A DNA stretch of 64,000 bases from CAZNYN01 sp964422205 (GTDB lineage Bacteria > Synergistota > Synergistia > Synergistales > Synergistaceae), in the NCBI GenBank assembly GCA_964422205.1, contig CAYRAI010000005.1:1-64000 (forward strand), in the 5' to 3' direction. Shown one piece after another: positions 1 to 8,404 of the stretch; the first letter of the stretch is position 1, and the number at the start of each line of letters is the position of its first letter. The notes below the pieces were generated by a model. That model was given only the letters and a program-made list of their open reading frames with translations. It had not been told where the DNA came from and did no database searches. A program made the position numbers and the translations under genes.

Positions 1-144
1 TCTGCTTTATTTGCTATATAGTGAATAACAAATACAATTATATTCTAGTATAAAAAAGTATAATTTTACATCTGTCATATTCCTTATATAAAATAAGGGA
101 ATAAGTGTGAAAATAGTGTTATTTTTATATATGCGGATATAAAA

Positions 145-229
145 AATACGCTCCCTGTCTCTTTTCGTGCAAAAATCAGCGTCTAATTTAGGCTAAGTAA
201 TTTATGCAGTCAAAGATGGGGAGCGTATT
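145..229 (-). other. Long inverted repeat downstream of YitT-type gene; possible terminator or small RNA
   Basis: Arms 145-160 and 214-229 pair over 16 positions, including two G-U pairs, and enclose a 53-nt loop. On the minus strand the second arm is followed by TTTTTTATA, so the element could act as a terminator for the YitT-type gene that ends at 244. The loop is much larger than in an ordinary intrinsic terminator, so a small structured RNA is also possible. The rest of 1-243 is AT-rich and shows no coding region. Confidence 0.45.
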
Positions 230-243
230 GATCAGTACAATTT

Positions 244-876
244 TTAAAGAGCAGGGTGCATTGCAGGTTTCTTAGTCTTTTGCAGCTTGCCCAGTACAAA
301 CGCGGAAACTGTGACTGTCGCAAGCGAGAAAATTACATTTTTCAGCGGAATATACGATGCTGAAAGCATGAGTACAACGAAGTCACTTGCAAAGTACGCG
401 TAGGATATTTTGCAGGCGCTCTTCTTTGATATTATAAAAGCCAGAGCGTCATCTCCGCCCGAAGCCCCTCCCTCTCTTACTACAAGCCCGGCTCCTATTC
501 CTACAAAGATGCCGCCGACAACTGCTGCGATGGCCGGCTTGCTGCTTAGGTCGGGCAGAATGTAGCCTATGTGCTCATATATTCTGTATGTCAGAGAAAA
601 TCCTATGCTCGAAACAATTGCGTTTTTTAAAAAGCGCTTGCCTAGGAGCTTAAGTCCGACAAAATAGCACGTTGCGTCAAGACATATAGAAGAAACTCCC
701 GGAGATATTCCGAACCAGTGCGCGAGAAGCAGTGTGAAGCCCAATATGCCTCCTTCTGTTATTTTGCTCTGACTGTGAATGTTGAAAAGCCCGAAAGAAA
801 GTATCGATACTCCGAGGAGCATTATGCCATAGTGCTTAGCTTCTCTTATGATAAGTTTTTTGTTAATTGATGCCAT
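244..876 (-). CDS. YitT-family integral membrane protein, short form without DUF2179
   Basis: A 210-aa hydrophobic protein with about five or six membrane segments. It carries the family's glycine-rich loop (EGGASGGDD, near residues 138-146). It resembles the membrane half of the three 297-aa YitT paralogues at 29.7-32.7 kb but stops before the C-terminal soluble DUF2179 domain. The ATG at 876 is preferred over an in-frame TTG at 891, because GGAGAGG lies 7 nt upstream of the ATG. The gene stands alone on its strand. The family has no settled transport substrate, so no function is assigned beyond membrane location. Confidence 0.8.
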   Translation of the reverse strand: MASINKKLIIREAKHYGIMLLGVSILSFGLFNIHSQSKITEGGILGFTLLLAHWFGISPGVSSICLDATCYFVGLKLLGKRFLKNAIVSSIGFSLTYRIYEHIGYILPDLSSKPAIAAVVGGIFVGIGAGLVVREGGASGGDDALAFIISKKSACKISYAYFASDFVVLMLSASYIPLKNVIFSLATVTVSAFVLGKLQKTKKPAMHPAL

Positions 877-1311
877 GTTAATCCTCTCCAAACGTGATCT
901 CTCTTGCCGTGAATATAGTTAATATTCCGTACCGAGTTAATCCATACTTGTATTATATCTCATAGGATTAAATTTGCAACCCCCCCCTGGGCAATACTTT
1001 CTTACTTGACCTAATCCGCCTATGGAACTAAACTTTATAAGTATTAAATAACGGTATGTATCGGGTAATCCCCGAAGAGAGGAGCAGTCCATGGAAAGTC
1101 CCAGTCCTGAACCTGTTGGACAATTGTGCGCAACTGATTAGCCCGGGCTGCTTTGCACCCGGCGCTGCCGGGTGTGGAAATATTTGTAAGAATTTCTTCC
1201 ATTCCCGTTTTTCAAATTCAGATTATTTGTCTGAGCTTATTTTTTGGCCTCCTTCGTCGAGATTTTTTCTCCGAAGGGTGGCTGTAAGTACTTGCGGGAG
1301 ATGAGAAATTA
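877..1311 (+). other. Gene-free leader region upstream of corA, with hairpins
   Basis: No convincing protein is encoded here; an 82-codon frame at 1056-1304 looks random. The region can form a tight 9-bp hairpin with a 3-nt loop (1155-1163 with 1167-1175). A second candidate stem, CCTTCG...CGAAGG, lies near 1251-1277, and TCGGG/CCCGA occurs near 1058-1071. Together these suggest a structured 5' leader for the Mg2+ channel gene. I could not match it to the M-box or to another metal riboswitch by eye. Confidence 0.4.
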
Positions 1312-2268
1312 ATGCTAAAGATTGTAAAAACACTTGATGACAGACTTTTGGAACTTACTCCGGAGACAGTGGAGTCGGGGGTATGGATCAGTTTGGTTCG
1401 TCCTACTGCGGAAGAACTGCTTATCGTCGAAAAAATAACAGAGGCACCTCAGGATTTTGTCAGATCCGCTCTGGACCCTGAAGAGTCTTCGCGTATTGAG
1501 ATAGAGGACAATCACATCCTCGTTCTGGTCAATGTTCCGGTAAATCATGAGGAGGCAAAAGGCGAATACGACACTTTGCCATTGGGTATAATAGTAACGC
1601 CGGACTATATTGTTACGATATGTCAGGAGTACAATGATATACTCCAGAATTACACAGAGAGCAGATATAAGTATTTCAGCACTTACAAGCGCACAAGGTT
1701 TCTTTTTCAGCTTCTCTACCGCTCTGCTATGCTCTTCCTGAAAGACCTGCGCCAGATGATAAGGAAGTCTGATAAAATAGAGCAAGATTTAAGGAAGTCT
1801 ATGAAGAATCAGGAGCTTTTTCAGCTTTTGGACCTTCAGAAGGGACTTACTTACTACTCAATGTCCCTTCGTTCCAACAGAGTTGTTGTGGAGCGTCTGC
1901 TTCGCCTCTGCTCCAATCCTCAGGTAAGTCACCTTATCAAGTTCCGCGAGGAGGACGAGGATCTTCTGGACGACGTAAGAGTTGAATATGACCAGTCAAT
2001 AGAGATGGCACAGATTCAAACGGATGTTTTGGCGGGAATGATGGATGCCTTTGCCTCTGTAATATCAAATAACTTGAATATCGTTATGAAATTTTTAGCG
2101 TCAGTTACAATTGTTATGTCAATACCGACAATGATAGCCAGCTTCTTTGGAATGAACGTGCCTGTGCCTTGGGAGACTCATCCGATGGGTTTTTATATAG
2201 TCGGCCTGTTTGCCGCGGCTACTGCGGTAATTGCTATATTGGTGCTCTGGAAGAAGAGGCTTTTTTAG
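1312..2268 (+). CDS. corA: CorA-family magnesium/cobalt channel
   Basis: A 318-aa protein with the CorA architecture: a soluble alpha/beta N-terminal domain, a long helical stalk (about residues 120-250) and two C-terminal membrane helices. The family's selectivity motif GMN is at residues 280-282, in the loop between the helices, and the C-terminus ends in basic residues (WKKRLF) as in other CorA proteins. It should form a homopentameric inner-membrane channel for Mg2+ or other divalent ions. It is preceded by a roughly 300-nt gene-free leader that may be regulatory. The ATG at 1312 follows GGGAGATGAG. Confidence 0.93.
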   Translation: MLKIVKTLDDRLLELTPETVESGVWISLVRPTAEELLIVEKITEAPQDFVRSALDPEESSRIEIEDNHILVLVNVPVNHEEAKGEYDTLPLGIIVTPDYIVTICQEYNDILQNYTESRYKYFSTYKRTRFLFQLLYRSAMLFLKDLRQMIRKSDKIEQDLRKSMKNQELFQLLDLQKGLTYYSMSLRSNRVVVERLLRLCSNPQVSHLIKFREEDEDLLDDVRVEYDQSIEMAQIQTDVLAGMMDAFASVISNNLNIVMKFLASVTIVMSIPTMIASFFGMNVPVPWETHPMGFYIVGLFAAATAVIAILVLWKKRLF

Positions 2269-2289
2269 GTTTTTTATAATTTACACGGA

Positions 2290-2385
2290 AAGATTTCGCC
2301 GCGCTTTTTGGCGAAAGAGACGCAGAAGGACGCTACTGCCGCGCACATGCGGCGGCAATGGCGCCCCTCTTTTTTTATTAGGGTA
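2290..2385. terminator. Convergent terminator region between corA and the dapB-like gene
   Basis: TTTCGCC (2294-2300) pairs with GGCGAAA (2310-2316). Further GC-rich repeats at 2337-2357 are followed by a T run at 2369-2376. The two flanking genes converge here, so the element probably stops transcription from both sides. Confidence 0.5.
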
Positions 2386-2387
2386 TT

Positions 2388-3170
2388 TCAGCGTATCTCG
2401 GAAAGGTCTCTGATAAAAGTACCCTCCGCCATAGTGGGGAGTTTTGCCGCTGTCATGAATATCCCGTCTATGTAGACCTCGCTTGTAAAATCTTCTATGG
2501 AGATTTTTATAATTTCATCCTGCCTCGCCAGCATGATATCATGTCCGGAATATGGCCCCGGCCACGGCATACGCTGAGATATTACCTGCACTCCGCCGAC
2601 ATCGCCGGCAAGTACGCCTTTGTAGCTTTCTTTGCTCTTTATAGGGCCGCTTTCTCCCTTTGCGGCCTGAGCCAGTGTAACAGCCGTTCCGCTCGGCGCG
2701 TTTGCCATGTTTTGAGTGTGCCTATCTATTATGCTTACATATGGGTAGTATTTTCTTACTTTCTCGACAAAGTCTTTTATAAGGCTGACTCCTAGACTGT
2801 AATTTGATATAGCAGCCCAGCGCAGCCCTTTTTCTGCAACAGCTGCCATGTACGGTGCAAATTGCTCGTCCGTAAGCCCCGTTGTTCCTATGACGACATT
2901 GAGTCCGTATTTGAGATATGTATCCATATTCCCGCAGAGCAGGGGAGTTGCGGAGAAATCTATGACAATGTCGGGCTTTGTCTCTTCAAGTCCCTTGGCC
3001 AAATCGCTGTATGCCAATACTCCGTTCTCACCGCAGCCGGCCATTAACCCCAAGTCCGAGCCCTCTTCCAGGCACCAGCCGCCCGCAAGTTCGAAATTGT
3101 CATTATTTGCCATTGCTCTTACTATTGTTTTGCCTACATTGCCAGATGCTCCCGATACAAACACTCGCAT
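2388..3170 (-). CDS. DapB-like (4-hydroxy-tetrahydrodipicolinate reductase family) oxidoreductase, atypical active site
   Basis: A 260-aa protein with an N-terminal Rossmann fold (GASGNVG, residues 7-13) and a DapB C-terminal domain, including the substrate-binding PSGTA (159-163). In characterised DapB the motif is HHxxKxDAPSGTA, with a catalytic His and Lys. Here it reads HTQNMANAPSGTA (151-163), so the second His, the Lys and the Asp are replaced. DapB reduces dihydrodipicolinate in lysine and diaminopimelate synthesis; whether this protein still does so is doubtful. No other dap gene is adjacent. The ATG at 3170 is chosen because GGAGG lies just upstream and the Rossmann motif starts there; the frame stays open further upstream but that part has no family similarity. 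Confidence 0.8.
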   Translation of the reverse strand: MRVFVSGASGNVGKTIVRAMANNDNFELAGGWCLEEGSDLGLMAGCGENGVLAYSDLAKGLEETKPDIVIDFSATPLLCGNMDTYLKYGLNVVIGTTGLTDEQFAPYMAAVAEKGLRWAAISNYSLGVSLIKDFVEKVRKYYPYVSIIDRHTQNMANAPSGTAVTLAQAAKGESGPIKSKESYKGVLAGDVGGVQVISQRMPWPGPYSGHDIMLARQDEIIKISIEDFTSEVYIDGIFMTAAKLPTMAEGTFIRDLSEIR

Positions 3171-3263
3171 TGCTATTCCTCCTTCGCTTATGTGTGCTTT
3201 GCTCTCATGATAGTATAATCTATTTATAAATTTTATGCTGATTGCAAGAGCAGAGGTGCTTGT

Positions 3264-3743
3264 GTGAAAAACTACTTCTACTATAATTTTAACGGGATAG
3301 GCAGGATAGGAATCGGAGAGGAAAACGGCAATATTACAGACCTGCACTTTGAGAGAGGCTCTAACCCGTCCGGCGAGATAACAATATTTGAAAGTCCTCT
3401 GATAAAGAGAGCGGCTGAACAGATAGGAGAGTACCTTTCCGGCGCAAGAAGGTTCTTTGACTTGCCTCTTGATATGTACGGAACGGATTTTCAAGTAAGA
3501 TGCTGGAAAGCTCTGCTTGACATACCATACGGAGAGACAAGGAGCTACAAAGATATTGCAAAGGCAGCGGGGAGTCCCAATGCTTTTCGCGCCGCGGGAA
3601 TGGCAAACAACAGAAACCATATAGCGATAATCATACCGTGTCACAGAGTTATAGGAGCTGACGGAAAGCTTGTGGGTTTCGGAGGAGGACTGGATATCAA
3701 GTCATTTCTTCTGGAATTGGAGCGTGGCTATGCCCATCATTGA
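3264..3743 (+). CDS. ogt: Methylated-DNA--[protein]-cysteine S-methyltransferase
   Basis: A 159-aa suicide repair protein that transfers the alkyl group from O6-alkylguanine to its own cysteine. The PCHR motif is at residues 125-128 (acceptor Cys126), followed by the usual VIGADGKLVGFGGG segment, and the DNA-binding helix-turn-helix region precedes it (about 75-115). It starts at a GTG (3264) with AGAGGTG upstream. Its last 14 nt overlap the next gene, a HhH-GPD glycosylase, so the two alkylation-repair proteins are probably translationally coupled. Confidence 0.93.
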   Translation: MKNYFYYNFNGIGRIGIGEENGNITDLHFERGSNPSGEITIFESPLIKRAAEQIGEYLSGARRFFDLPLDMYGTDFQVRCWKALLDIPYGETRSYKDIAKAAGSPNAFRAAGMANNRNHIAIIIPCHRVIGADGKLVGFGGGLDIKSFLLELERGYAHH

Positions 3744-4332
3744 ATATGGGGAGAAAGAGATATCCTATCTTTCCGAGAGGGATAAAGTTCTCGGCAATTT
3801 TATAAAGGAATGCGGCTTTATTGAAAGGGAGACGAACTCCGACGTATTCGCTTTTCTGGTACGTTCCATTACCGCGCAGCAAATATCCAACAAAGCTGCC
3901 GCTTCTGTTGCCGCAAGGCTTGAGGCTAAGTTTCCCGAAGTAACTCCGTCTGCACTGCTATCAGCTTCCGATGATGAAATTAAAAGCATCGGAATATCGA
4001 TGAGAAAAGTTCTCTACATAAGAGGTCTCTGCGAGGCCGTAAGAGACGGAAAACTTGTCATAGACGAGCTGCGCTCCGCCTCTGACAGTGAAGTCGAAAA
4101 AAAGCTGATAACAATAAACGGAATAGGAACTTGGACTGCGGAGATGACTTTGATTTTCTCTCTCGGCAGAAAAGATGTCGTCAGCTTTGGAGATTTTGCA
4201 GTAAGAAAGGGAATGATGAAGCTATACGGGTTGGAAAATCTCGACAGGGCGACATTTGATGAATACAGAAAACGCTACTCTCCTTACGGAACAGCAGCGT
4301 CTTTGTATCTATGGAAAGCGGCTGTGCTGTAG
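3730..4332 (+). CDS. AlkA-like DNA-3-methyladenine glycosylase (HhH-GPD family)
   Basis: A 200-aa base-excision repair glycosylase. The helix-hairpin-helix segment LITINGIGTWTAEM is at residues 126-139 and the GPD aspartate is D155 in FGDFAVRKG, matching the AlkA subclass that removes alkylated purines. It is shorter than E. coli AlkA and lacks the extra N-terminal domain. The ATG at 3730 lies inside the end of ogt with GGAG 7 nt upstream; an upstream GTG at 3670 is less likely. The gene abuts the convergent modC end with no gap. Confidence 0.88.
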   Translation: MPIIEYGEKEISYLSERDKVLGNFIKECGFIERETNSDVFAFLVRSITAQQISNKAAASVAARLEAKFPEVTPSALLSASDDEIKSIGISMRKVLYIRGLCEAVRDGKLVIDELRSASDSEVEKKLITINGIGTWTAEMTLIFSLGRKDVVSFGDFAVRKGMMKLYGLENLDRATFDEYRKRYSPYGTAASLYLWKAAVL

Positions 4333-5385
4333 TTACAGCAGAACCATAATATCGGCAGGGTCTATAGAGACTGTGATTTTGTCGCCCTCTTTTATGCCGT
4401 TTGCCTCTTCCTTTGAACACTCTATTCTAATGAAGGATTTGTCGGATATCTCGTCCCCTACGCCTTCAGGTATGAAAATTACGCAGGAAGAAAAAAGATC
4501 TTCCGCAACGGATATGACTGTGCCGTCTATGTTATTTGCCCCATCCCTCATGTACGGCTTGATGCTGTGCGCTCTTACGCCAACATACCTTGCTTTGTCC
4601 GATGCATTCTCCGAGCATAGAAGGACGCACTTCCACGACAGAGCTTCTATGGAATTATCCGACAGCTTCTTTGCCGCAGAGTGATTTTTGCATCCCGACA
4701 GGCGCGAAGAGGCCAGAGTTCCTGGCGCTTCAAAGAGTTCCCGAACAAGGCGCAGCGGCTCTGACTTTCCTCTGTGTATGACACAGACCTTGCCGCACAT
4801 CCTGAATACTTCATCCCTGTTGTGCGATACGTAAAGAGTCGTGCCATCAAAGTTTTCCAGATGTTTTGTCAGCTCGTCCTCAAGCTGCCATCTTAAATAA
4901 CTGTCGAGAGCGGATAGAGGTTCGTCAAGCATTATGACCTTCGGGCAGCTGGCGAGCATTCGCGCAAGTGCCACTCTCTGCTGCTGACCTCCCGATAGCT
5001 GAGAAGGGTAATGCTCTTCAAGTCCCTTGATGTAAAAAGAGTTCATAAGAGTGTCAAATTCATTTTCTGCTCCGCGCAGCCGAAGGACTGTCTTTATATT
5101 CCTCTCTACTGTCATATTTGGGAAGAGAGCGTAGTTTTGGAAGAGGTATCCCATGTTTCTCTTCTGAGGAGGCAGGCATATTCCCTTTTTAGAGTTATAA
5201 AGAGTTATTCCGTCAGCTTCGATGACACCTTCATCGGGCTTCATGACACCGGCAATACACTTTAAAGTCATGCTCTTGCCGCAGCCGGACGAGCCCAAAA
5301 GAGCAAGGACCTCGTTTTCAGCCTCAAACTCCACATCCAGATTAAAATTTCCGAGCGATTTTTTTATCTTAACATATATTGACAT
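4333..5385 (-). CDS. modC: Molybdate ABC transporter ATP-binding protein ModC
   Basis: A 350-aa ABC ATPase. Walker A GSSGCGKS is at residues 31-38, the signature LSGGQQQR at about 130-137, and the Walker B segment ends at LDEP (153-156). About 130 C-terminal residues follow the ATPase core, including a small beta-rich part compatible with a Mop/TOBE molybdate-binding domain. It is the last gene of modA-modB-modC and starts 8 nt after modB. It energises import of molybdate, and possibly tungstate, across the inner membrane. Molybdate is assigned from the operon and domain order; tungstate cannot be excluded. Confidence 0.9.
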   Translation of the reverse strand: MSIYVKIKKSLGNFNLDVEFEAENEVLALLGSSGCGKSMTLKCIAGVMKPDEGVIEADGITLYNSKKGICLPPQKRNMGYLFQNYALFPNMTVERNIKTVLRLRGAENEFDTLMNSFYIKGLEEHYPSQLSGGQQQRVALARMLASCPKVIMLDEPLSALDSYLRWQLEDELTKHLENFDGTTLYVSHNRDEVFRMCGKVCVIHRGKSEPLRLVRELFEAPGTLASSRLSGCKNHSAAKKLSDNSIEALSWKCVLLCSENASDKARYVGVRAHSIKPYMRDGANNIDGTVISVAEDLFSSCVIFIPEGVGDEISDKSFIRIECSKEEANGIKEGDKITVSIDPADIMVLL

Positions 5386-5393
5386 GGCAGCAC

Positions 5394-6092
5394 CTATATC
5401 TCATCCGCAAGAGCGTCGCGCGCCGTTCCCTTTGGCGCTCTGTACTTGTTTTCAAGCATATTGACGGCAACCAGAACGGCAAAAGAAATTACAAGGTTTA
5501 CAAACACCCACTTATAAGCCAGCAGATCGTTTCCCTCTCTCCAAAGCTGGTAGACGGTTGTCGATACTGTAGCCGTGCGTCCGGGAATATAACCTGTCAC
5601 CATGCTTGTCGCCCCATACTCTCCGAGTGCACGGGCAAAGGAAAGAACAGTACCGGCAAGGATTCCCTGCTTACAGTTCGGCATCACGACTCGCCAGAAT
5701 ATGTACCTGTCGGAGAGCCCAAGCGTCTGACCGGAATATATCAAAGTCTCGTCAAAGGATTCAAATGCGCCTCTGACTGTGCGGTACATGAGGGGAAATG
5801 AGACAATGGCTGTGGCAAAAATTGCGGAGTACCATGTCATTGTCAATTTAAAGCCGTAAAGTTCCATAACTGTGGAGCCTATAGGGCCCAATGGGCCGAG
5901 TGTTTTTAAAAGGAAAAAACCTACAACGGTTGGGGGTAGGACGAGAGGCAGAGTCAAAAGACAGTCAAGCACGCCCTTAACAAGGCGCGGTGTCTTTGCA
6001 ATATAGTATGCAGCGAAAATACCGGTAAAAAAAGTTATGACAGTAGATATGGCGGCAACTCTTAAAGAGTTATACAGAGGGAAAAAATCCAT
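5394..6092 (-). CDS. modB: Molybdate ABC transporter permease ModB
   Basis: A 232-aa inner-membrane permease with about five to six membrane helices. It carries the binding-protein-dependent transport EAA-type loop (ALGEYGATSMVTG, about residues 156-168), which contacts ModC. Family length is typically 220-230 aa. It lies between modA and modC on the minus strand. A hairpin in the modA-modB gap may lower its expression relative to the binding protein. Confidence 0.92.
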   Translation of the reverse strand: MDFFPLYNSLRVAAISTVITFFTGIFAAYYIAKTPRLVKGVLDCLLTLPLVLPPTVVGFFLLKTLGPLGPIGSTVMELYGFKLTMTWYSAIFATAIVSFPLMYRTVRGAFESFDETLIYSGQTLGLSDRYIFWRVVMPNCKQGILAGTVLSFARALGEYGATSMVTGYIPGRTATVSTTVYQLWREGNDLLAYKWVFVNLVISFAVLVAVNMLENKYRAPKGTARDALADEI

Positions 6093-6145
6093 GTGCAGAC
6101 AAAGCCTCTCAATCGATATTTATTCAGCCTGAAAATCTAAAAATG

Positions 6146-6170
6146 GGGCGGAAGGGAAGACCCTCCGCCC
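6146..6170 (-). terminator. Intercistronic hairpin between modA and modB (attenuator)
   Basis: GGGCGGA (6146-6152) pairs with TCCGCCC (6164-6170), and an inner GGG/CCC (6154-6156 with 6161-6163) extends the stem around a 4-nt loop. On the minus strand the hairpin is followed by CATTTTTAG, so partial termination after modA is likely. This would give more binding protein than permease. Confidence 0.6.
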
Positions 6171-6195
6171 ACTCTTTACAACTGTACTATTATGG

Positions 6196-6995
6196 TTATT
6201 TTGAAGGGATTGCAAATCCTATGCTCTTAAATACCTTGGTGCTCTCTCCACCCTGAAGGAACTTTACAAAAGCTTTTGCTGCCTCTGCGTTCTTTGTGTT
6301 CTTCATAATGGCTGCAGGGTATGTTATGGGCTTGTGGCTGCCCTTTGGAGCGTCAGCAACTACTTCGACTTTGGCTGATGTCGCCGCATCAGTGCTGTAG
6401 ACTATTCCGCAGTCGACCGCGCCTGCCGCTGTCTGAGCAAGAACTTCCTTGACATTGCTTGCGTATGTTATCTTGTTGAGGGAGACAAGCTTGTCCCAAA
6501 GTCCGAGGTTCTTGTATATTTCCACGGAATACTGCCCTACTGGAACGTCTGAGTTGCCAAGGGCTATGAGAGCTACTTTGTCGGTAACGACATCTTTAAA
6601 GTCGCTGATGCCCTTCTTGTTCTGACCTTTAGGGACAATCATTACGACCTTATTAGATACGATATTAAAGCGTGTACCTTCCATAACCATATCTCTCTTG
6701 TCTGGGTTGGCTGCCGCAGGTGCTTTGATGTCGAGAGCGTTCATCTGCTTCTGCCCTGCGGAGATGAAGATGTCGCATTCTGCACCCTGTTCAATCTGTG
6801 TTTTCAGTGTCCCGCTTGAGTCAAAATTGTAAACTATTTTGACATCAGGTGCGACTTTCTTGTACATATCCGCTATCTTATTCAGTGATTCGGTCATGGA
6901 AGCCGCGGCAAAGACAGAGAGCTCCGAAGCGGCGAATGCGGAAAGAGGAGCAGCGAAAACGAGAGCGCAGATCAAAAGTGCTTTAGATGTTTCAT
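6196..6995 (-). CDS. modA: Molybdate-binding periplasmic protein ModA, with apparent frameshift in the signal peptide
   Basis: The mature part is a full ModA-type binding protein (ELSVFAAASMTESL onward), which captures molybdate or tungstate in the periplasm for ModBC. The natural start is the ATG at 6995, which has GGAGAGG upstream and reads MKHLKHF then a TGA stop. Adding one T in the T4 run (complement of 6974-6977) would join it to LICALVFAAPLSAFAA and complete a textbook signal peptide. As written, the long frame can only start at TTG 6975, which has no ribosome binding site at the right distance and no basic N-region. This is either a sequencing error, a mutation or a slippage site. Confidence 0.85.
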
Positions 6996-7037
6996 CCTTT
7001 AAACCTCTCCTTTATGCAACTTAATATCATTTAATAG

Positions 7038-7066
7038 ATTATAATAGAAAAAACTAAATTTCGCAA
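7038..7066 (-). promoter_or_regulatory. Predicted modA promoter (TTGCGA-N17-TATAAT)
   Basis: On the minus strand a -35 TTGCGA (7066-7061) and a -10 TATAAT (7043-7038) are separated by exactly 17 nt. Transcription would start near 7031, about 36 nt before the modA ATG. The palindrome at 7063-7075 overlaps the -35 box. Confidence 0.65.
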
Positions 7067-7075
7067 CTAAGTTGC
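7063..7075. promoter_or_regulatory. Palindromic operator candidate GCAACT-A-AGTTGC
   Basis: A perfect 13-bp palindrome overlaps the -35 box of the modA promoter, a position that favours repression. The same half-sites occur at 59974-59990, in front of the molybdenum hydroxylase gene. The regulator is not encoded in this window. Confidence 0.6.
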
Positions 7076-7192
7076 TATTTAGATTTCTTTTGTTCATAAA
7101 TTGTTCTTTCTTGTGTAAAATAGATAAGTCAGAGAAGCATACAATATAGACGGTTTTGCCGGACAAAGAAGAGCTAAGAGAGAGGCGATGTT

Positions 7193-8404
7193 ATGCAGTA
7201 CAGAGAAATCCCCAAAACGAAGGATAAACTTTCCCTCCTTGGATATGGGTGTATGAGATTTCCGACAAAATTCGGAAGGGAACTTTCCTCTCTTATCAAT
7301 ACCGAAAAGGCGAAAGCGCAAATATTTGCAGCTATAGAAAGAGGAGTAAACTATTTTGACACGGCCTACCCATATCACTTGGGGGCATCGGAGAGTTTCC
7401 TGGGAGAGCACATACTTTCCTCTCATTACAGAAAGAAGATAAATATAGCAACGAAACTGCCTTGCTGGATGATTAAAGAAAAAGATGAGATGGAAAAAAT
7501 ATTCAACAGGCAGAGAGAAAAACTCAAAGTCGATGTCATAGATTACTACCTTCTCCATGCAATAGACGGACGCTCTTTTCGGCACATGATCTCTTTGGGA
7601 GTTATTGAATTTATGGAGAAGCTCAAAAAAGAGGGCAGAATCCGCGGCATGGGTTTTTCCTTTCACGGCAGGCGCGAAGAATTTCCTCAGATAGTAGATG
7701 CTTACGACTGGGATTTTGCTCAGGTTCAGTTTAATATTTTGGACGAACACTTCCAGGCCGGAATAGACGGCATAAAATACGCCGCGGCAAAGGGGCTTGG
7801 AATAATAGTCATGGAGCCTCTGAGGGGCGGTTCTCTGTCAGGCAGAATACCGTCTGAAGTTCGCAGAATATATGACACTTCCGAGATAAAAAGAGAACCT
7901 GCCGATTGGGCTCTGCGCTGGGTGATGAACCACAAAGAAGTCACGTCTGTGCTGTCCGGGATGAACAGCGAAGAGCAGGTAGAGCAGAACTGCCGTACCG
8001 CAGATGATGCTTACGGCGATTCCATGACCGAACAAGAGAATGAAATTATAGGGACAGTGCGATATGCCTATGAAAAATTATTGGCGGTTAAGTGTACCGA
8101 ATGCGCCTACTGTCTGCCGTGCCCTGCAGGAATAAATATTCCAGCAGTCTTTAAAAATTTCAACAACTACAAAATGTTCAGCCGTACAAGCGCAAGAGTC
8201 CACCACATGATATATGCGGGTTTTCGCACTTCCGACGGCAAAGCTCACTGGGCGGGAAGCTGTATAGGCTGCGGAGGGTGCGAGAGCAGATGCCCTCAAA
8301 ATCTTCCGATAAGGGAGTATCTAAAGCTTGTAAAGGATAAGATGGAAGGTCCCTTGGAAAAGACAGGAGCAGCAATAGTCAGGGCTTTCTCACCGCAAAA
8401 ATAG
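7193..8404 (+). CDS. Aldo/keto reductase with C-terminal [4Fe-4S] ferredoxin-like domain
   Basis: A 403-aa protein. The N-terminal 280 residues form an aldo/keto reductase barrel (FDTAYPYHLG near 55-64, the catalytic-lysine segment ATKLP at 86-90, LLHAIDG near 120). The C-terminal part carries two cysteine clusters, CTECAYCLPCP (301-311) and CIGCGGCESRCP (357-368), enough for two Fe-S clusters. Such fusions are common in anaerobes and may connect NAD(P)H chemistry to ferredoxin; the substrate is unknown. It starts at ATG 7193 with GAGAGAGGCG upstream and is divergent from modA. Its stop codon abuts the stop of the convergent EamA gene. Confidence 0.88.
   Translation: MQYREIPKTKDKLSLLGYGCMRFPTKFGRELSSLINTEKAKAQIFAAIERGVNYFDTAYPYHLGASESFLGEHILSSHYRKKINIATKLPCWMIKEKDEMEKIFNRQREKLKVDVIDYYLLHAIDGRSFRHMISLGVIEFMEKLKKEGRIRGMGFSFHGRREEFPQIVDAYDWDFAQVQFNILDEHFQAGIDGIKYAAAKGLGIIVMEPLRGGSLSGRIPSEVRRIYDTSEIKREPADWALRWVMNHKEVTSVLSGMNSEEQVEQNCRTADDAYGDSMTEQENEIIGTVRYAYEKLLAVKCTECAYCLPCPAGINIPAVFKNFNNYKMFSRTSARVHHMIYAGFRTSDGKAHWAGSCIGCGGCESRCPQNLPIREYLKLVKDKMEGPLEKTGAAIVRAFSPQK

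Noticed and set aside
1056..1304. An 82-codon frame upstream of corA
   Set aside because: Composition is atypical, there is no ribosome binding site, and it overlaps strong RNA hairpins. More likely an untranslated leader.
1315..1785. A 156-codon frame antisense to corA
   Set aside because: It lies fully within a clear CorA gene and has no recognisable domain.
7094..7750. A 218-codon frame antisense to the aldo/keto reductase gene
   Set aside because: It overlaps a well-supported gene on the other strand and its translation resembles no family.
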